Assembly: GCF_947500835.1 (NCBI RefSeq)
Contig: NZ_CANMTQ010000009.1
Span: 1 to 64,000 of the forward strand
DNA length: 64,000 nt
Reading direction: 5' to 3'
From: an uncultured Halomonas sp.
Lineage (GTDB): Bacteria > Pseudomonadota > Gammaproteobacteria > Pseudomonadales > Halomonadaceae
Numbering within the stretch: position 1 is the stretch's first letter; each line of letters starts with the position of its first letter. The notes below the pieces were generated by a model that saw nothing but the letters and a program-made list of their open reading frames with translations, was not told the origin of the DNA and searched no databases. A program made the position numbers and the translations under genes. Below are positions 1-8,393 of the stretch, one piece after another.

Positions 1-77
1 TACGCTGAAGTGCTCAAGAAATCGGTCGGTGGCCCGAGCACCCTTCAATAGCGTTGCGCTTGGAACTTGAAACCGCC
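1..77 (+). mobile_element. IS30-family element, 3' end (transposase C-terminus and terminal repeat)
   Basis: Bases 1-51 encode the last 16 residues of a transposase (ending EVLKKSVGGPSTLQ, stop at 49-51). Bases 52-77 are a terminal stretch (GTTGCGCTTGGAACTTGA core) nearly identical to 4929-4954, where the same C-terminal sequence recurs. The family call rests on the IS30-like tail seen more fully in that second copy (NTRPRKTLNWRTPLEVL). The rest of the element lies left of the window, so it may be intact there. The element ends where the acetyltransferase reading frame at 78-435 is cut. Confidence 0.75.
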
Positions 78-435
78 TTACCATCAATGCCGTGTGGGTG
101 CGAGGATTGCGTACTTCGAGATTATTATCAACAATTACAGAACCAGTAACGATCCCTGCTTCATAGCCTAAATAGCGCAGCAGGGATAAAAACAAGCCAT
201 TCAGCTCATAGCAATACCCTCCTTCGCGGTGCTCAACGAGTTTGTCATAAACGACTTCTTCTTCTAAATCAACCGGTCTACCTAAAACGGTAGTCAAGCT
301 TTGAAAAGGATAATGCATCAAATGAGACAGCTGTAAACGTCTTAGCGTATCTAAATCAGGCGTAATTGACTGTTCAATCTCCGACTGTGTAAAACCAAGT
401 TGCCTGAGATAATTCTCATAATTGATTCCATTCAT
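78..435 (-). pseudogene. Arylamine N-acetyltransferase, truncated by IS30 insertion
   Basis: Starting at ATG 435 the minus strand encodes about 119 residues beginning MNGINYENYLRQLGF. The family signature REGGYCYELNGLF (catalytic Cys) and the RTHTALM segment (catalytic His) are present. NATs are about 250-280 residues with a Cys-His-Asp triad; here the frame is lost at the IS30 end at base 77-78, before the Asp and the C-terminal half. The fragment should be inactive. Its base composition is visibly more AT-rich than the core genes nearby, which suggests recent transfer. The missing half may lie beyond the IS, left of the window. Confidence 0.8.
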
Positions 436-709
436 AACCTATCCTGACTCCATTTTCTCGATACCTACTTCGAAATATGACTCTGTAATGCTATAGCGAA
501 GGTAAACATTATACAGCGCCAAGCACTTCCGGTTAAATCCGCATTGTTGCCACGTATTCTTCCAAAACAAAGACAAAGTGCCCGGCAATAGCAGCAAGTC
601 CTCTCTTACTTAAAGGCTTGGCTTGCAGAGGATGTGAACGATGACCGTCGGAAATGAGGCGCTGACGTGGAGTTTAGTCGAGAAAAGCCGCATCGAGATC
701 TGACGTCGG

Positions 710-1393
710 CTAGAACCTTGGGTTGATACTCAACGAGAGCATGGCGGAGAGCTGGCATAGCGGCCTTGCTGATACCTGTTGCAATGCATTGAAAGCATCC
801 TGTACACGCTGCCTGTCGCGCTGACTCGTCGGCGTCTGGTCAATCACCCCGGCGGCCACCAGGCGTGCCACCACATCGCTGGTCAGCAGAAAGGTATCCT
901 TGCCGACAAGTCGCAGGAAGCCGGCATCGGAGCGCCCGCCCAGCCGAGCGCCACGCTTGGCCAATAGACGCCACAGACCGATGATGTCGGCACTGGGCCA
1001 GTTGGCAATGAACTCGCCAAAGCTTGTGTCCTGCTCCTGGCGAATATCCAGAATGAACTGGGCATTCCTGGGAATGGTCTGCAGCTTGGTGCGGTGACGG
1101 ATAATGCGGTCATTGTTCATGTAGCCGTCGATCTGCTCCGGGCTGAGCAACACAAGCTTTTCCGGGTCAAAACCCCAGAAGGCTTCCTCGAAAGCGGGCC
1201 ACTTGGCATCGACCACCGAGTGTGTCATGCCGGCCCGAAATACCCGCAGGCTCATGGCGGAAAGATAGCGATCGTCTCCCAGCTGCTTCAGCTCGCCAGG
1301 CGTCAGCGGGCTGGGCAGGAAGGCTTCCATGGCGTCGTCAGAGTCGAAGCGTTTGCGAACCCTGTCATGGAGCCAGCGGTAATCCAGTGTCAT
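710..1393 (-). CDS. tag: DNA-3-methyladenine glycosylase I family protein
   Basis: 227-residue protein of the Tag/HhH glycosylase family, which excises 3-methyladenine from alkylated DNA. Visible family features are YRWLHDR near the N-terminus, the segment SLRVFRAGMTHSVVDAKWPAF, then EEAFWGFDPEKL and a helix-rich core. It is somewhat longer than E. coli Tag (187 aa), and the four zinc-binding residues of the E. coli enzyme are not obvious, so this is the Tag-like branch rather than a strict orthologue. The start at 1393 has a good Shine-Dalgarno (AGGTAGG). It is divergent from lplA across about 100 bases that should hold both promoters. Confidence 0.8.
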   Translation of the reverse strand: MTLDYRWLHDRVRKRFDSDDAMEAFLPSPLTPGELKQLGDDRYLSAMSLRVFRAGMTHSVVDAKWPAFEEAFWGFDPEKLVLLSPEQIDGYMNNDRIIRHRTKLQTIPRNAQFILDIRQEQDTSFGEFIANWPSADIIGLWRLLAKRGARLGGRSDAGFLRLVGKDTFLLTSDVVARLVAAGVIDQTPTSQRDRQRVQDAFNALQQVSARPLCQLSAMLSLSINPRF

Positions 1394-1495
1394 GCCTACC
1401 TCACTCTACCTGTGCCGTCGTTGACTCTTGCTGGCGGCGCTATAGTCTCGACCATTATCTCCAATCGCTATCTTCTCTTCACCGCCAGGTTCGCC

Positions 1496-2503
1496 ATGAT
1501 CTATATCGACAACGAAGGCATTACCGACCCGCATGTCAACCTCGCCATCGAGGAGCACTGCATCCGCCACCTGCCTGGGGGCGAGGACTACCTGCTGTTC
1601 TACATCAACGCGCCATCGATCATCATTGGCCGCAACCAGAACACCCTGGAAGAGATTCATCAGGCGTATATCGACGAGCACGGCATTCATGTCGTGCGAC
1701 GCATCTCCGGCGGCGGCGCGGTGTATCACGACCATGGCAACCTCAATTTCAGCTTTCTGACCGACTTTTCCAAGGACAAGCTGAACAACTTCAAGCAGTT
1801 TGCCACGCCCATCATCAAGGTGCTCAATGACATGGGCGTGCCAGCCGAGATGAAGGGCCGCAACGACATTGTGGTAGGCGATAAAAAGATCTCCGGCAAC
1901 GCCCAGTTCTCCTCCACCAAGCGCATGTTCAACCACGGCACCCTGCTGCTGGACTGCGACTTGAGCCAGGTTACCCAGGCGCTTGACGTGAAGATGACCA
2001 AAATCAAATCCAAGGGTCACAAGTCTGCCCGGGCGCGGGTTGCCAACATCGCCGAGTTTCTGGAGGCACCACTCTCTACCGAAGCGTTCAAGGAGAAAAT
2101 ACTGGCAAGCCTTTTCCCTGATGGCGTCGAGCGCAAGACCTACCGCCTGACCGCCGAGGACTGGGACAGCATCAATATGCTGGTCGAAGAAAAATACCGC
2201 CAGTGGGACTGGAACTACGGCCGCTCGCCGGACTTTGACATCCAGCGCACCCGACACTTTGCCGCAGGGATCATCGATTTTCGTCTCAAGGTAAAGCGCG
2301 GCGGCGCCATTGAAAACGTCAAGATTTACGGTGACTTCTTCGGTCAACGCCCGGTCAGCGAGATCGAAGAGGCACTGGTCGGCGTGCGCTACGACAAGCG
2401 GGCCATCGAAGGCGCGCTGGAAGGTATTGACCTCTACCCCTACGTTGGCGACGTGGACCGCGGCGAGTTTATCGACCTGATCTACGGGCCGGATGAGCAA
2501 TAG
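1496..2503 (+). CDS. lplA: Lipoate-protein ligase A
   Basis: 335-residue ligase that activates free lipoate with ATP and attaches it to lysines of E2 and GcvH lipoyl domains. The diagnostic motif RRISGGGAVYHDHGNLNFSF lies near residues 70-90, followed by the catalytic-lysine region GDKKISGNAQ and a C-terminal accessory domain. Overall it resembles the LplA/LplJ form found in Firmicutes and some proteobacteria. The reading frame stays open upstream to 1094, but homology begins at MIYIDNEG, so ATG 1496 is chosen. The gene stands alone, divergent from tag. Confidence 0.92.
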   Translation: MIYIDNEGITDPHVNLAIEEHCIRHLPGGEDYLLFYINAPSIIIGRNQNTLEEIHQAYIDEHGIHVVRRISGGGAVYHDHGNLNFSFLTDFSKDKLNNFKQFATPIIKVLNDMGVPAEMKGRNDIVVGDKKISGNAQFSSTKRMFNHGTLLLDCDLSQVTQALDVKMTKIKSKGHKSARARVANIAEFLEAPLSTEAFKEKILASLFPDGVERKTYRLTAEDWDSINMLVEEKYRQWDWNYGRSPDFDIQRTRHFAAGIIDFRLKVKRGGAIENVKIYGDFFGQRPVSEIEEALVGVRYDKRAIEGALEGIDLYPYVGDVDRGEFIDLIYGPDEQ

Positions 2504-2695
2504 CCCGAATATTACACCAGGCATGAAAAAGGCGGCGTCGTCTAAGCTGGGCAATAAGTAGTTTATGCTTGCGCGTTTTTGCTCACTATGAGTGAGCGTA
2601 TTGGAGAAATTTTAAACCCCAAGTCGATCATGAGCTATTCTGCGAAGACCACGTATGGGGCGCGTTCGCACATTTGGATTGAGTGCATCAATGAT

Positions 2696-3700
2696 TCAAG
2701 TGGGGGCTGTATCACCAGCCAACATATTCATGACCAGACGGATCATCGTCTCTTTGTTGGCGGGGTCGGACTCCGCCACCAGCAGCGTCAGCGCCGCCAA
2801 ACCGACATCATTGATCACGGGCTCTCTCGTCGATGACAACAGGCGCCCATTACGGTGCAGGAAATCGACGAACAGAAAAGCCGCACTGCGTTTGTTGCCG
2901 TCGGCGAACGGGTGGTTCTTGATCACAAAATAGAGCAGGTGCGCCGCTTTCGATTCGACACTCGGGTAAGCTGGCTCGCCGAAAGCGGACTGGTCGAGAT
3001 TGCCAAGTAACGAAGCCAAGCCATCGCCTCGGTCCCGCGCGAACAGCGCGGTCGCCTCTCCCCGCTCCATCAATTCGACCTTCAGCTCGTCTAGCGCCGA
3101 TCTCGCTGCCTCCAACGAGGGAAGCTGGCCGCCCGCCTGCACGTCAGGATCGCTCAACAACCCTTCGTCATAGCGCTGCAACAGTAGAAAGGTCTGTGCA
3201 TAACGCGCGACGATATCCACCAGCCCACGACCGCCCGACAGATCCAACGCAGAGCTACGTGCTGCCTTACGCACCAGCGCCATTGCCGCTTCCAACTCCT
3301 GGGCATTGGCTTCAAAGCGTTGACGATGCAGTGTCCAGCCCCGGGTGAGATGCTCCCGAAGCACGCGCGTTGCCCACTGGCGGAAGCGGGTTCCTGCTTG
3401 AGACTTGACGCGATAGCCAACCGAAATGATCACATCCAGGTTGTAATGCTCGAGGGCTCGCGTGACCTGACGCGAGCCCTCCTGACGAACTATCCGGATA
3501 TTCCGGATAGTTGGCGCTCTCTCCAGCTCGCCTTCATCGTAAACATTCAGCACATGCTCATTAATCGTGCGCACGTCTTTATCGAAGAGTTCGGACATCT
3601 GCCGTTGCGTCAGCCATACCGTCTCGCGGCCTTCGTCCAGACGCACGTCGACCGCCTTCTCGGCATCTTCATAGATAAGGATTTGCAGCTGTTCGCTCAT
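2696..3700 (-). CDS. RhuM-family protein fused to a Doc/Fic domain
   Basis: About 334 residues. The N-terminal half is a RhuM-type domain (WLTQRQMSELFDKDVRTINEH, then HYNLDVIISVGYRVKS and the R-F-R-QWAT segment). The C-terminal third carries HPFADGNKRSAAFLF, matching the Doc-type Fic motif HxFx(D/A)xNKR, which has Lys where AMPylating Fic enzymes have Gly. Doc toxins phosphorylate EF-Tu; whether this fusion does so is unknown. No separate Phd-like antitoxin is adjacent, so the RhuM domain could be regulatory or DNA-binding. The start at MSEQLQIL (3700) is preferred over 3751 because homology begins there. It lies in the IS30-bounded accessory stretch. Confidence 0.8.
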   Translation of the reverse strand: MSEQLQILIYEDAEKAVDVRLDEGRETVWLTQRQMSELFDKDVRTINEHVLNVYDEGELERAPTIRNIRIVRQEGSRQVTRALEHYNLDVIISVGYRVKSQAGTRFRQWATRVLREHLTRGWTLHRQRFEANAQELEAAMALVRKAARSSALDLSGGRGLVDIVARYAQTFLLLQRYDEGLLSDPDVQAGGQLPSLEAARSALDELKVELMERGEATALFARDRGDGLASLLGNLDQSAFGEPAYPSVESKAAHLLYFVIKNHPFADGNKRSAAFLFVDFLHRNGRLLSSTREPVINDVGLAALTLLVAESDPANKETMIRLVMNMLAGDTAPT

Positions 3701-3930
3701 GTCGGTCTTTTCGAGTGAATCCACTATCAAACGACCATAGCACGCCCCCATCGAAGAATCCGACAGGATCGTTTACGACATCGGACCCGACACCGTCGAT
3801 CAACCGAGCGGCATGCTTGGTCTTGCGGACAAGGCGTTGCCGCTGTCACAAGTCAGGACGTTCGATTATGGCCACCATAGATCAAGGTCCCGCTCGAGGC
3901 AGTGTAAGCGGGTTCCTGTCGCCAACTCGC

Positions 3931-4200
3931 TCAATAGTGGTATCTACAAGATATAATCGTGAGGGAAGAATCTTCCACGACATAAACCAAACGATTGGTC
4001 TCATCAATGCGACGCGACCAAAAACCCGCCAGGTTTTCTTTAAGAGGTTCTGGTTTGCCAATACCTTCGAACGGAGACCGCCTCATATCTGCTATTAGCT
4101 TATTGATTCGCTTTAAAGTCTTCTTATCCTGACTTTGCCAATAGATATAGTCGCTCCAAGCCTCGTCAGTCCAGCAAAGTAACCGACTACTCACCCTCAT
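3931..4200 (-). CDS. yoeB: YoeB-family toxin (Txe/YoeB mRNA interferase)
   Basis: 89-residue RelE-fold endoribonuclease that cleaves mRNA at the ribosome when free of antitoxin. It matches E. coli YoeB closely: SDYIYWQ, KLIADMRRSPFEGIGKPEPLK, FWSRRIDETNRLVYVV and the C-terminal CRYHY, which supplies the catalytic His and Tyr region. Its first 14 bases overlap the 3' end of yefM, so translation is coupled and the antitoxin is made first. Bases 3701-3930 downstream hold no convincing gene. Confidence 0.93.
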   Translation of the reverse strand: MRVSSRLLCWTDEAWSDYIYWQSQDKKTLKRINKLIADMRRSPFEGIGKPEPLKENLAGFWSRRIDETNRLVYVVEDSSLTIISCRYHY

Positions 4201-4447
4201 CTACCAGCTCACGCTCAATTGCCTTTCCTGCTCTGTATTGTGCAATAGATTTATTCAAATGCTCAGCATTAGCAGGAGAACGCAAAAGGTGAACTGTCTC
4301 CATAAGGCTGTTGTAGTAATCAAGTGACATTACCACGGCATCCTCAGAATCACGGCGTGTAATCACAGCGGTATCCGCATCATTGACTACCCCGTCCAGC
4401 ACTGCCTTGAGGCCATTGCGAGCCTCAGTGAATGAAATAATTTTCAT
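4187..4447 (-). CDS. yefM: YefM-family antitoxin
   Basis: 86-residue Phd/YefM antitoxin. The N-terminal DNA-binding part (MKIISFTEARNGLKAVLDGV, TAVITRRDSEDAVVMSLDYYNSL) autorepresses the operon, and the C-terminal tail (LNKSIAQYRAGKAIERELVDEGE) is the part that wraps YoeB in characterised homologues. The start at 4447 has a clear Shine-Dalgarno (AGAGGTAG). It is first in a two-gene operon with yoeB. The pair is intact, so a functional module is expected, probably carried in with the surrounding accessory DNA. Confidence 0.93.
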   Translation of the reverse strand: MKIISFTEARNGLKAVLDGVVNDADTAVITRRDSEDAVVMSLDYYNSLMETVHLLRSPANAEHLNKSIAQYRAGKAIERELVDEGE

Positions 4448-4457
4448 GGAACTACCT

Positions 4458-4517
4458 CTTGTACAGCAGACAGTACAAGTATAGAGAAAACGGCATACGT
4501 GTACAACATAGCGTACA
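4458..4517 (-). promoter_or_regulatory. yefM-yoeB promoter and operator
   Basis: Read on the minus strand: -35 TTGTAC (4506-4501), 17-base spacer, -10 TATACT (4483-4478). Four GTAC cores start at 4461, 4473, 4501 and 4513, forming two pairs each 12 bases apart. The first pair is also a perfect inverted repeat, CTTGTAC/GTACAAG (4458-4464, 4473-4479). Characterised YefM operators use TGTACA cores spaced 12 bp centre to centre, so the pairs fit YefM binding that covers both promoter elements. Confidence 0.75.
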
Positions 4518-4789
4518 TGTTTATTTGCCGCTAACGCTGAAGCGAGTAGCAGCCCGACACACTAGACATGAAACCTGAGACCGGCCAGTCGAAAGGACCT
4601 TTACCATGAAGCTCGAAGCGTTCGGGAAGCGATAGCCGAGTAGCCCAACCCGGGAGCCGGGCCCATACAGCGTTATTGTGGCGGCCTAGCCTAGGCGCAG
4701 ATAATGCTCATGCTTCTGCCAAGCCAAAACAGCCGCCGACATGCAGCAACAAGCCTTCTCTCACTCGCAGGGTCTGGACGACGCCCTCC
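4518..4789. other. Non-coding stretch between yefM operator and IS30 remnant
   Basis: No credible reading frame, RNA gene or terminator is recognised here. The stretch contains several short GC-rich dyads around 4640-4670 (for example CCCGGGAGCCGGG). It abuts a transposase remnant, so it is probably debris from insertion and deletion events; this is inference. Confidence 0.4.
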
Positions 4790-4954
4790 CAATCTTTGCG
4801 TATATAGCCAGTACGAACTCGATGCGATTGCTGATTCGCTGAACACACGGCCACGCAAGACATTGAATTGGCGGACGCCGCTAGAGGTCCTTAAGAAATC
4901 AGTCGCTGGCCCAGACGCATTTCAATAGTGTTGCGCTTGGAACTTGAGACCACC
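4790..4954 (+). mobile_element. IS30-family transposase 3' remnant
   Basis: Frame 4790-4928 encodes the C-terminal end of an IS30-type transposase (YSQYELDAIADSLNTRPRKT, then LNWRTPLEVLKKSV), stop at 4926-4928, followed by the terminal repeat to 4954. The catalytic DDE domain and left end are absent, so it is a decayed fragment. It has the same orientation as the copy at 1-77 but several substitutions (SVAGPDAFQ versus SVGGPSTLQ), meaning two separate insertions or an old duplication. Confidence 0.8.
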
Positions 4955-4968
4955 CTATTGCATTCTAT

Positions 4969-4993
4969 AAAAAATGCCCGCACAACTGCGGGC
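4969..4993 (-). terminator. Rho-independent terminator of guaA
   Basis: On the minus strand GCCCGCAGTTGTGCGGGC (4993-4976) forms a 7-bp stem with a 4-base loop and is followed by ATTTTTT. It lies 41 bases past the guaA stop and just beyond the IS30 end at 4954. Confidence 0.85.
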
Positions 4994-5034
4994 TCATGCT
5001 ACCAACGATAGCAAGTAACTATAACCTTGGCCGC

Positions 5035-6609
5035 TCACTCCCACTCAATCGTCGCGGGGGGCTTGCTGCTCACGTCATAGGTCACCCGCGACACCCCACC
5101 GATTTCATTAATGATGCGGTTGGAGACCTTTTCCAGCAGCTCGTAGGGCAGGTGCGCCCAGCGGGCGGTCATGAAGTCGATGGTTTCCACGGCGCGCAGC
5201 GCGATGACCCATTCGTAGCGGCGGCCGTCGCCGACCACGCCCACGGATTTGATCGGCAGGAATACGGCGAAGGCTTGGCTGGTCTTGTGGTACCAGTCCG
5301 CGTTGTGCAGCTCTTCGATGAAGATGGCGTCGGCCTCGCGCAGGATGTCGGCGTACTCCTTCTTTACTTCGCCGAGTATGCGCACGCCGAGTCCCGGCCC
5401 CGGGAAGGGATGGCGGTAGACCATGTCGTAGGGCAGGCCGAGTTCCAGGCCGAGCTTTCTCACCTCGTCCTTGAACAGCTCCCGCAGCGGTTCGACCAGC
5501 TTGAGCTTCATGGTCTCGGGCAGGCCGCCGACGTTATGGTGCGATTTGATGACGTGGGCCTTGCCGGTCTTGCCGGCGGCGGATTCGATCACGTCCGGGT
5601 AGATGGTGCCCTGGGCGAGGAAGTCGACGCCCTCGATCTTGGCGGCTTCGTAATCGAACACGTCGATGAAGGTGTTGCCGATGGCCTTGCGTTTGGCCTC
5701 CGGGTCGTTCACGCCTTCGAGCTTGGCGAGGAACTGCTCCTCGGCATCGACGCGAATCACCTTCACGCCCATGTGGTTGGCGAAGGTCTCCATCACCTGG
5801 TCGCCTTCGTTCTTGCGCAGCAGGCCGTTGTCGACGAACACGCAGGTGAGCTGGTCGCCGATGGCCTTGTGCAGTAGTGCCGCAACCACCGAGGAATCGA
5901 CACCCCCGGAAAGGCCCAGCAACACATGGCGATCGCCGACCTGATCCCGCACTCGGGCGCTCAGATCCTCAACGATGCGCGCCGGCGTCCAGAGTCTTTC
6001 CGCTCCACAGATGTCCAGCACGAAGTGTTCGAGGATGCGCTGGCCTTGCAGGGTATGGGTCACTTCCGGGTGAAACTGTACACCATAGAAGCGCTTTTCC
6101 GGCCAGCTCATGGCGGCAATCGGGCAACTCGGCGTGGTGGCGGTGACGGTGAATTCCGCAGGAGCTTCAGCGACCTTGTCGCCGTGACTCATCCATACGT
6201 CGAGCAGCGCCTTGCCATCGTGGTCAACGTGGTCCTTGATGCCCTTGAAAAGATCATCGTCGTGCTCGATACGAATCTGCGCGTAGCCGAATTCCTGCTT
6301 CTGCGAGCCTTCCACACGCCCGCCCAGCTGTTCCGCCATGGTCTGCAGGCCGTAGCAGATGCCGAATACCGGCAAGCCCATTTCAAACACGCACTGCGGT
6401 GCCCGGGGGGAATTCAGTTCGGTCACCGACTCCGGCCCGCCGGCAAGGATGATGCCGTTGGGCTTGTACTCGCGAATCTCGTCTTCGGTGATATCGAAGG
6501 CGCGCACTTCCGAATAGACGCCGATTTCCCGCACGCGGCGGGCGATCAGTTGGGTGTACTGGGAGCCGAAATCGAGAATCAGGATCTTGTGGGCGTGAAT
6601 ATCGGTCAT
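5035..6609 (-). CDS. guaA: GMP synthase (glutamine-hydrolysing)
   Basis: 524-residue enzyme converting XMP to GMP with ATP and glutamine, the last step of GMP synthesis. The N-terminal class I amidotransferase domain shows the nucleophile in FGICYG and the His-Glu pair in QFHPEVTHT. The ATP-pyrophosphatase P-loop is [14 protein letters not shown] (about residue 230), and the C-terminal dimerisation domain ends PPATIEWE. Length equals the E. coli enzyme (525). It lies 165 bases downstream of guaB in the usual guaBA order and probably shares its transcript. Confidence 0.98.
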   Translation of the reverse strand: MTDIHAHKILILDFGSQYTQLIARRVREIGVYSEVRAFDITEDEIREYKPNGIILAGGPESVTELNSPRAPQCVFEMGLPVFGICYGLQTMAEQLGGRVEGSQKQEFGYAQIRIEHDDDLFKGIKDHVDHDGKALLDVWMSHGDKVAEAPAEFTVTATTPSCPIAAMSWPEKRFYGVQFHPEVTHTLQGQRILEHFVLDICGAERLWTPARIVEDLSARVRDQVGDRHVLLGLSGGVDSSVVAALLHKAIGDQLTCVFVDNGLLRKNEGDQVMETFANHMGVKVIRVDAEEQFLAKLEGVNDPEAKRKAIGNTFIDVFDYEAAKIEGVDFLAQGTIYPDVIESAAGKTGKAHVIKSHHNVGGLPETMKLKLVEPLRELFKDEVRKLGLELGLPYDMVYRHPFPGPGLGVRILGEVKKEYADILREADAIFIEELHNADWYHKTSQAFAVFLPIKSVGVVGDGRRYEWVIALRAVETIDFMTARWAHLPYELLEKVSNRIINEIGGVSRVTYDVSSKPPATIEWE

Positions 6610-6774
6610 GCGAGAGGCATCCAGGTCGGAAAAGAAAATACGCGAAGACTTATAAAGCGTCGCTGGGTGAATGCCAAGCTAGGCGTAAATGACCGAGCCA
6701 GCGCAGTTGACGTGGGTGTCAATGAGCATGGCAAGGTCATTTACAACAACGCATGGCGTCGCCCGGCGGCGCTT

Positions 6775-8244
6775 TTAGCTCACCCTATAGTTCGGCGCTT
6801 CTTTCGTGATCTGCACGTCATGGACATGCGATTCGTTGAACCCCGCGCCGGTGATCTTGACGAACTCCGGCTTGGTGCGCATCTCATCGATGCTGCGACA
6901 GCCGGTATAGCCCATGGAGGCGCGCAGGCCGCCCATCAGCTGGTGCACGATGGCGCTCATCATGCCCTTGTAGGGCACCCGGCCTTCAATGCCTTCCGGC
7001 ACCAGCTTCTCGGCGCCTTCCGACTTATCCTGGAAGTAGCGATCCGCGCTGCCCTGGGTCTGGGACATGGCGCCCATGGAACCCATGCCGCGGTAGGCCT
7101 TGTAGGTTCGGCCTTGATACAGCTCGACTTCCCCCGGCGCTTCTTCCGTGCCGGCCAGCAGGCCGCCGATCATCACGCAGCTGGCGCCGGCGGCGATGGC
7201 CTTGGCCACATCCCCCGAGAAACGCACGCCACCGTCCGCGATCAGAGGAATATCGAAGGGCTTGAGCGCCTCGGCGACGTTGGACACCGCTGTGATCTGG
7301 GGCACGCCGACGCCGGCCACGATGCGGGTGGTGCAGATCGAGCCCGGTCCGATACCCACCTTGACCGCATCCGCGCCGGCTTCCGCTAGGGCCTTGGCCG
7401 CCTCCGCCGTGGCAATGTTGCCGCCGATGACCTGAATGTCCGGGAAGTGCTCCTTGACCCAGGCCACCCGCTCGATGACGCCCTTGGAATGACCGTGAGC
7501 GGTATCCACGACGATCACGTCCACCCCGGCTTCCGCCAGGGCCTTGATGCGATCCGAGGTCTCGGCGCCGGTACCCACCGCTGCGCCCACGAGCAGGCGT
7601 CCGTCGCTATCCTTGGCGGCATAGGGGTAGGTGCGCGCCTTCTCGATATCGCGAAAGGTCACCAGCCCGCGCAGGCGAAAATCCTTGTCCACTACCAGCA
7701 TCTTCTCGATACGGTGCTCGTGCAGCTTGGCCTTGATTTGTTCGAGCGGTGTACCTTCGAGCACCGTGATCAGCTTGTCCCGGGGCGTCATGATCGCCTC
7801 GACGCTGTCGCTGTAATCCGGCTCGAAGCGCATGTCCCGGCCAGTCACGATGCCGACCAGGGTCTCGCCTTCCACCACCGGAAAGCCGGAGAAGCCGTGC
7901 TCTCGGGCCATGGCCAGAAGATCCTGCAGCTTGGCCTCGGGGCTGACGGTGACCGGATCATTGACGATCACGCTTTCGTGCTTCTTGACCTTGCGTACCT
8001 CGGCGGCCTGGGCGGTAATGCTCATGCTCTTGTGGATGATGCCGATACCGCCTTCCTGAGCCATGGCGATGGCCAGGCGGGATTCGGTGACGGTATCCAT
8101 GGCAGACGAGGCAAGCGGAATATTGAGGCGGATATTGCGGGTCAGGCGGGTCTTGAGAGTGACATCCTTGGGCAGAACGTCGGAATAGCCGGGAACGAGT
8201 AATACGTCATCGAACGTAAGAGCTTCTTGCGCCATACGTAGCAT
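6775..8244 (-). CDS. guaB: Inosine-5'-monophosphate dehydrogenase
   Basis: 489-residue NAD-dependent enzyme converting IMP to XMP, the committed step toward guanine nucleotides. The catalytic Cys loop is [17 protein letters not shown]. Two CBS repeats (about residues 95-205) interrupt the barrel, and the flap region contains [10 protein letters not shown]. The start [19 protein letters not shown] mirrors E. coli [14 protein letters not shown], so ATG 8244 is preferred over the internal ATG at 8235. First gene of guaBA, divergent from xseA. Confidence 0.98.
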   Translation of the reverse strand: MLRMAQEALTFDDVLLVPGYSDVLPKDVTLKTRLTRNIRLNIPLASSAMDTVTESRLAIAMAQEGGIGIIHKSMSITAQAAEVRKVKKHESVIVNDPVTVSPEAKLQDLLAMAREHGFSGFPVVEGETLVGIVTGRDMRFEPDYSDSVEAIMTPRDKLITVLEGTPLEQIKAKLHEHRIEKMLVVDKDFRLRGLVTFRDIEKARTYPYAAKDSDGRLLVGAAVGTGAETSDRIKALAEAGVDVIVVDTAHGHSKGVIERVAWVKEHFPDIQVIGGNIATAEAAKALAEAGADAVKVGIGPGSICTTRIVAGVGVPQITAVSNVAEALKPFDIPLIADGGVRFSGDVAKAIAAGASCVMIGGLLAGTEEAPGEVELYQGRTYKAYRGMGSMGAMSQTQGSADRYFQDKSEGAEKLVPEGIEGRVPYKGMMSAIVHQLMGGLRASMGYTGCRSIDEMRTKPEFVKITGAGFNESHVHDVQITKEAPNYRVS

Positions 8245-8306
8245 GTCGGTTACACCAAGTGAGCTGATTGTGAAGAGACGGGCAGGCGTGAAATAGATAG
8301 CCGGGC

Positions 8307-8335
8307 ATTATAAACCTCCATCTTCTACGGCTCAA
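8307..8335 (-). promoter_or_regulatory. guaB promoter
   Basis: Minus strand: -35 TTGAGC (8335-8330), 17-base spacer, perfect -10 TATAAT (8312-8307), followed by the GC-rich discriminator GCCCGGC. GC-rich discriminators are typical of stringently controlled promoters such as those of guanine synthesis; ppGpp control here is inference. No PurR-like operator was seen. Confidence 0.8.
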
Positions 8336-8393
8336 TGTGTGCGCTGAGTGCGCATGTTAAGCTTTGGTGAATTTGGCTGGAGCCCGCTTCTTC

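Noticed and set aside
1094..1495. N-terminal extension of lplA
   Set aside because: It lies antisense to tag and encodes no family sequence; lipoate ligase homology begins at 1496.
2579..2836. 85-codon plus-strand frame after lplA
   Set aside because: Half of it overlaps the RhuM-Doc gene on the opposite strand and no family is recognised; bases 2504-2695 are treated as intergenic.
4996..5877. 293-codon plus-strand frame opposite guaA
   Set aside because: It is an antisense shadow of a highly conserved gene at high GC, with no domain of its own.
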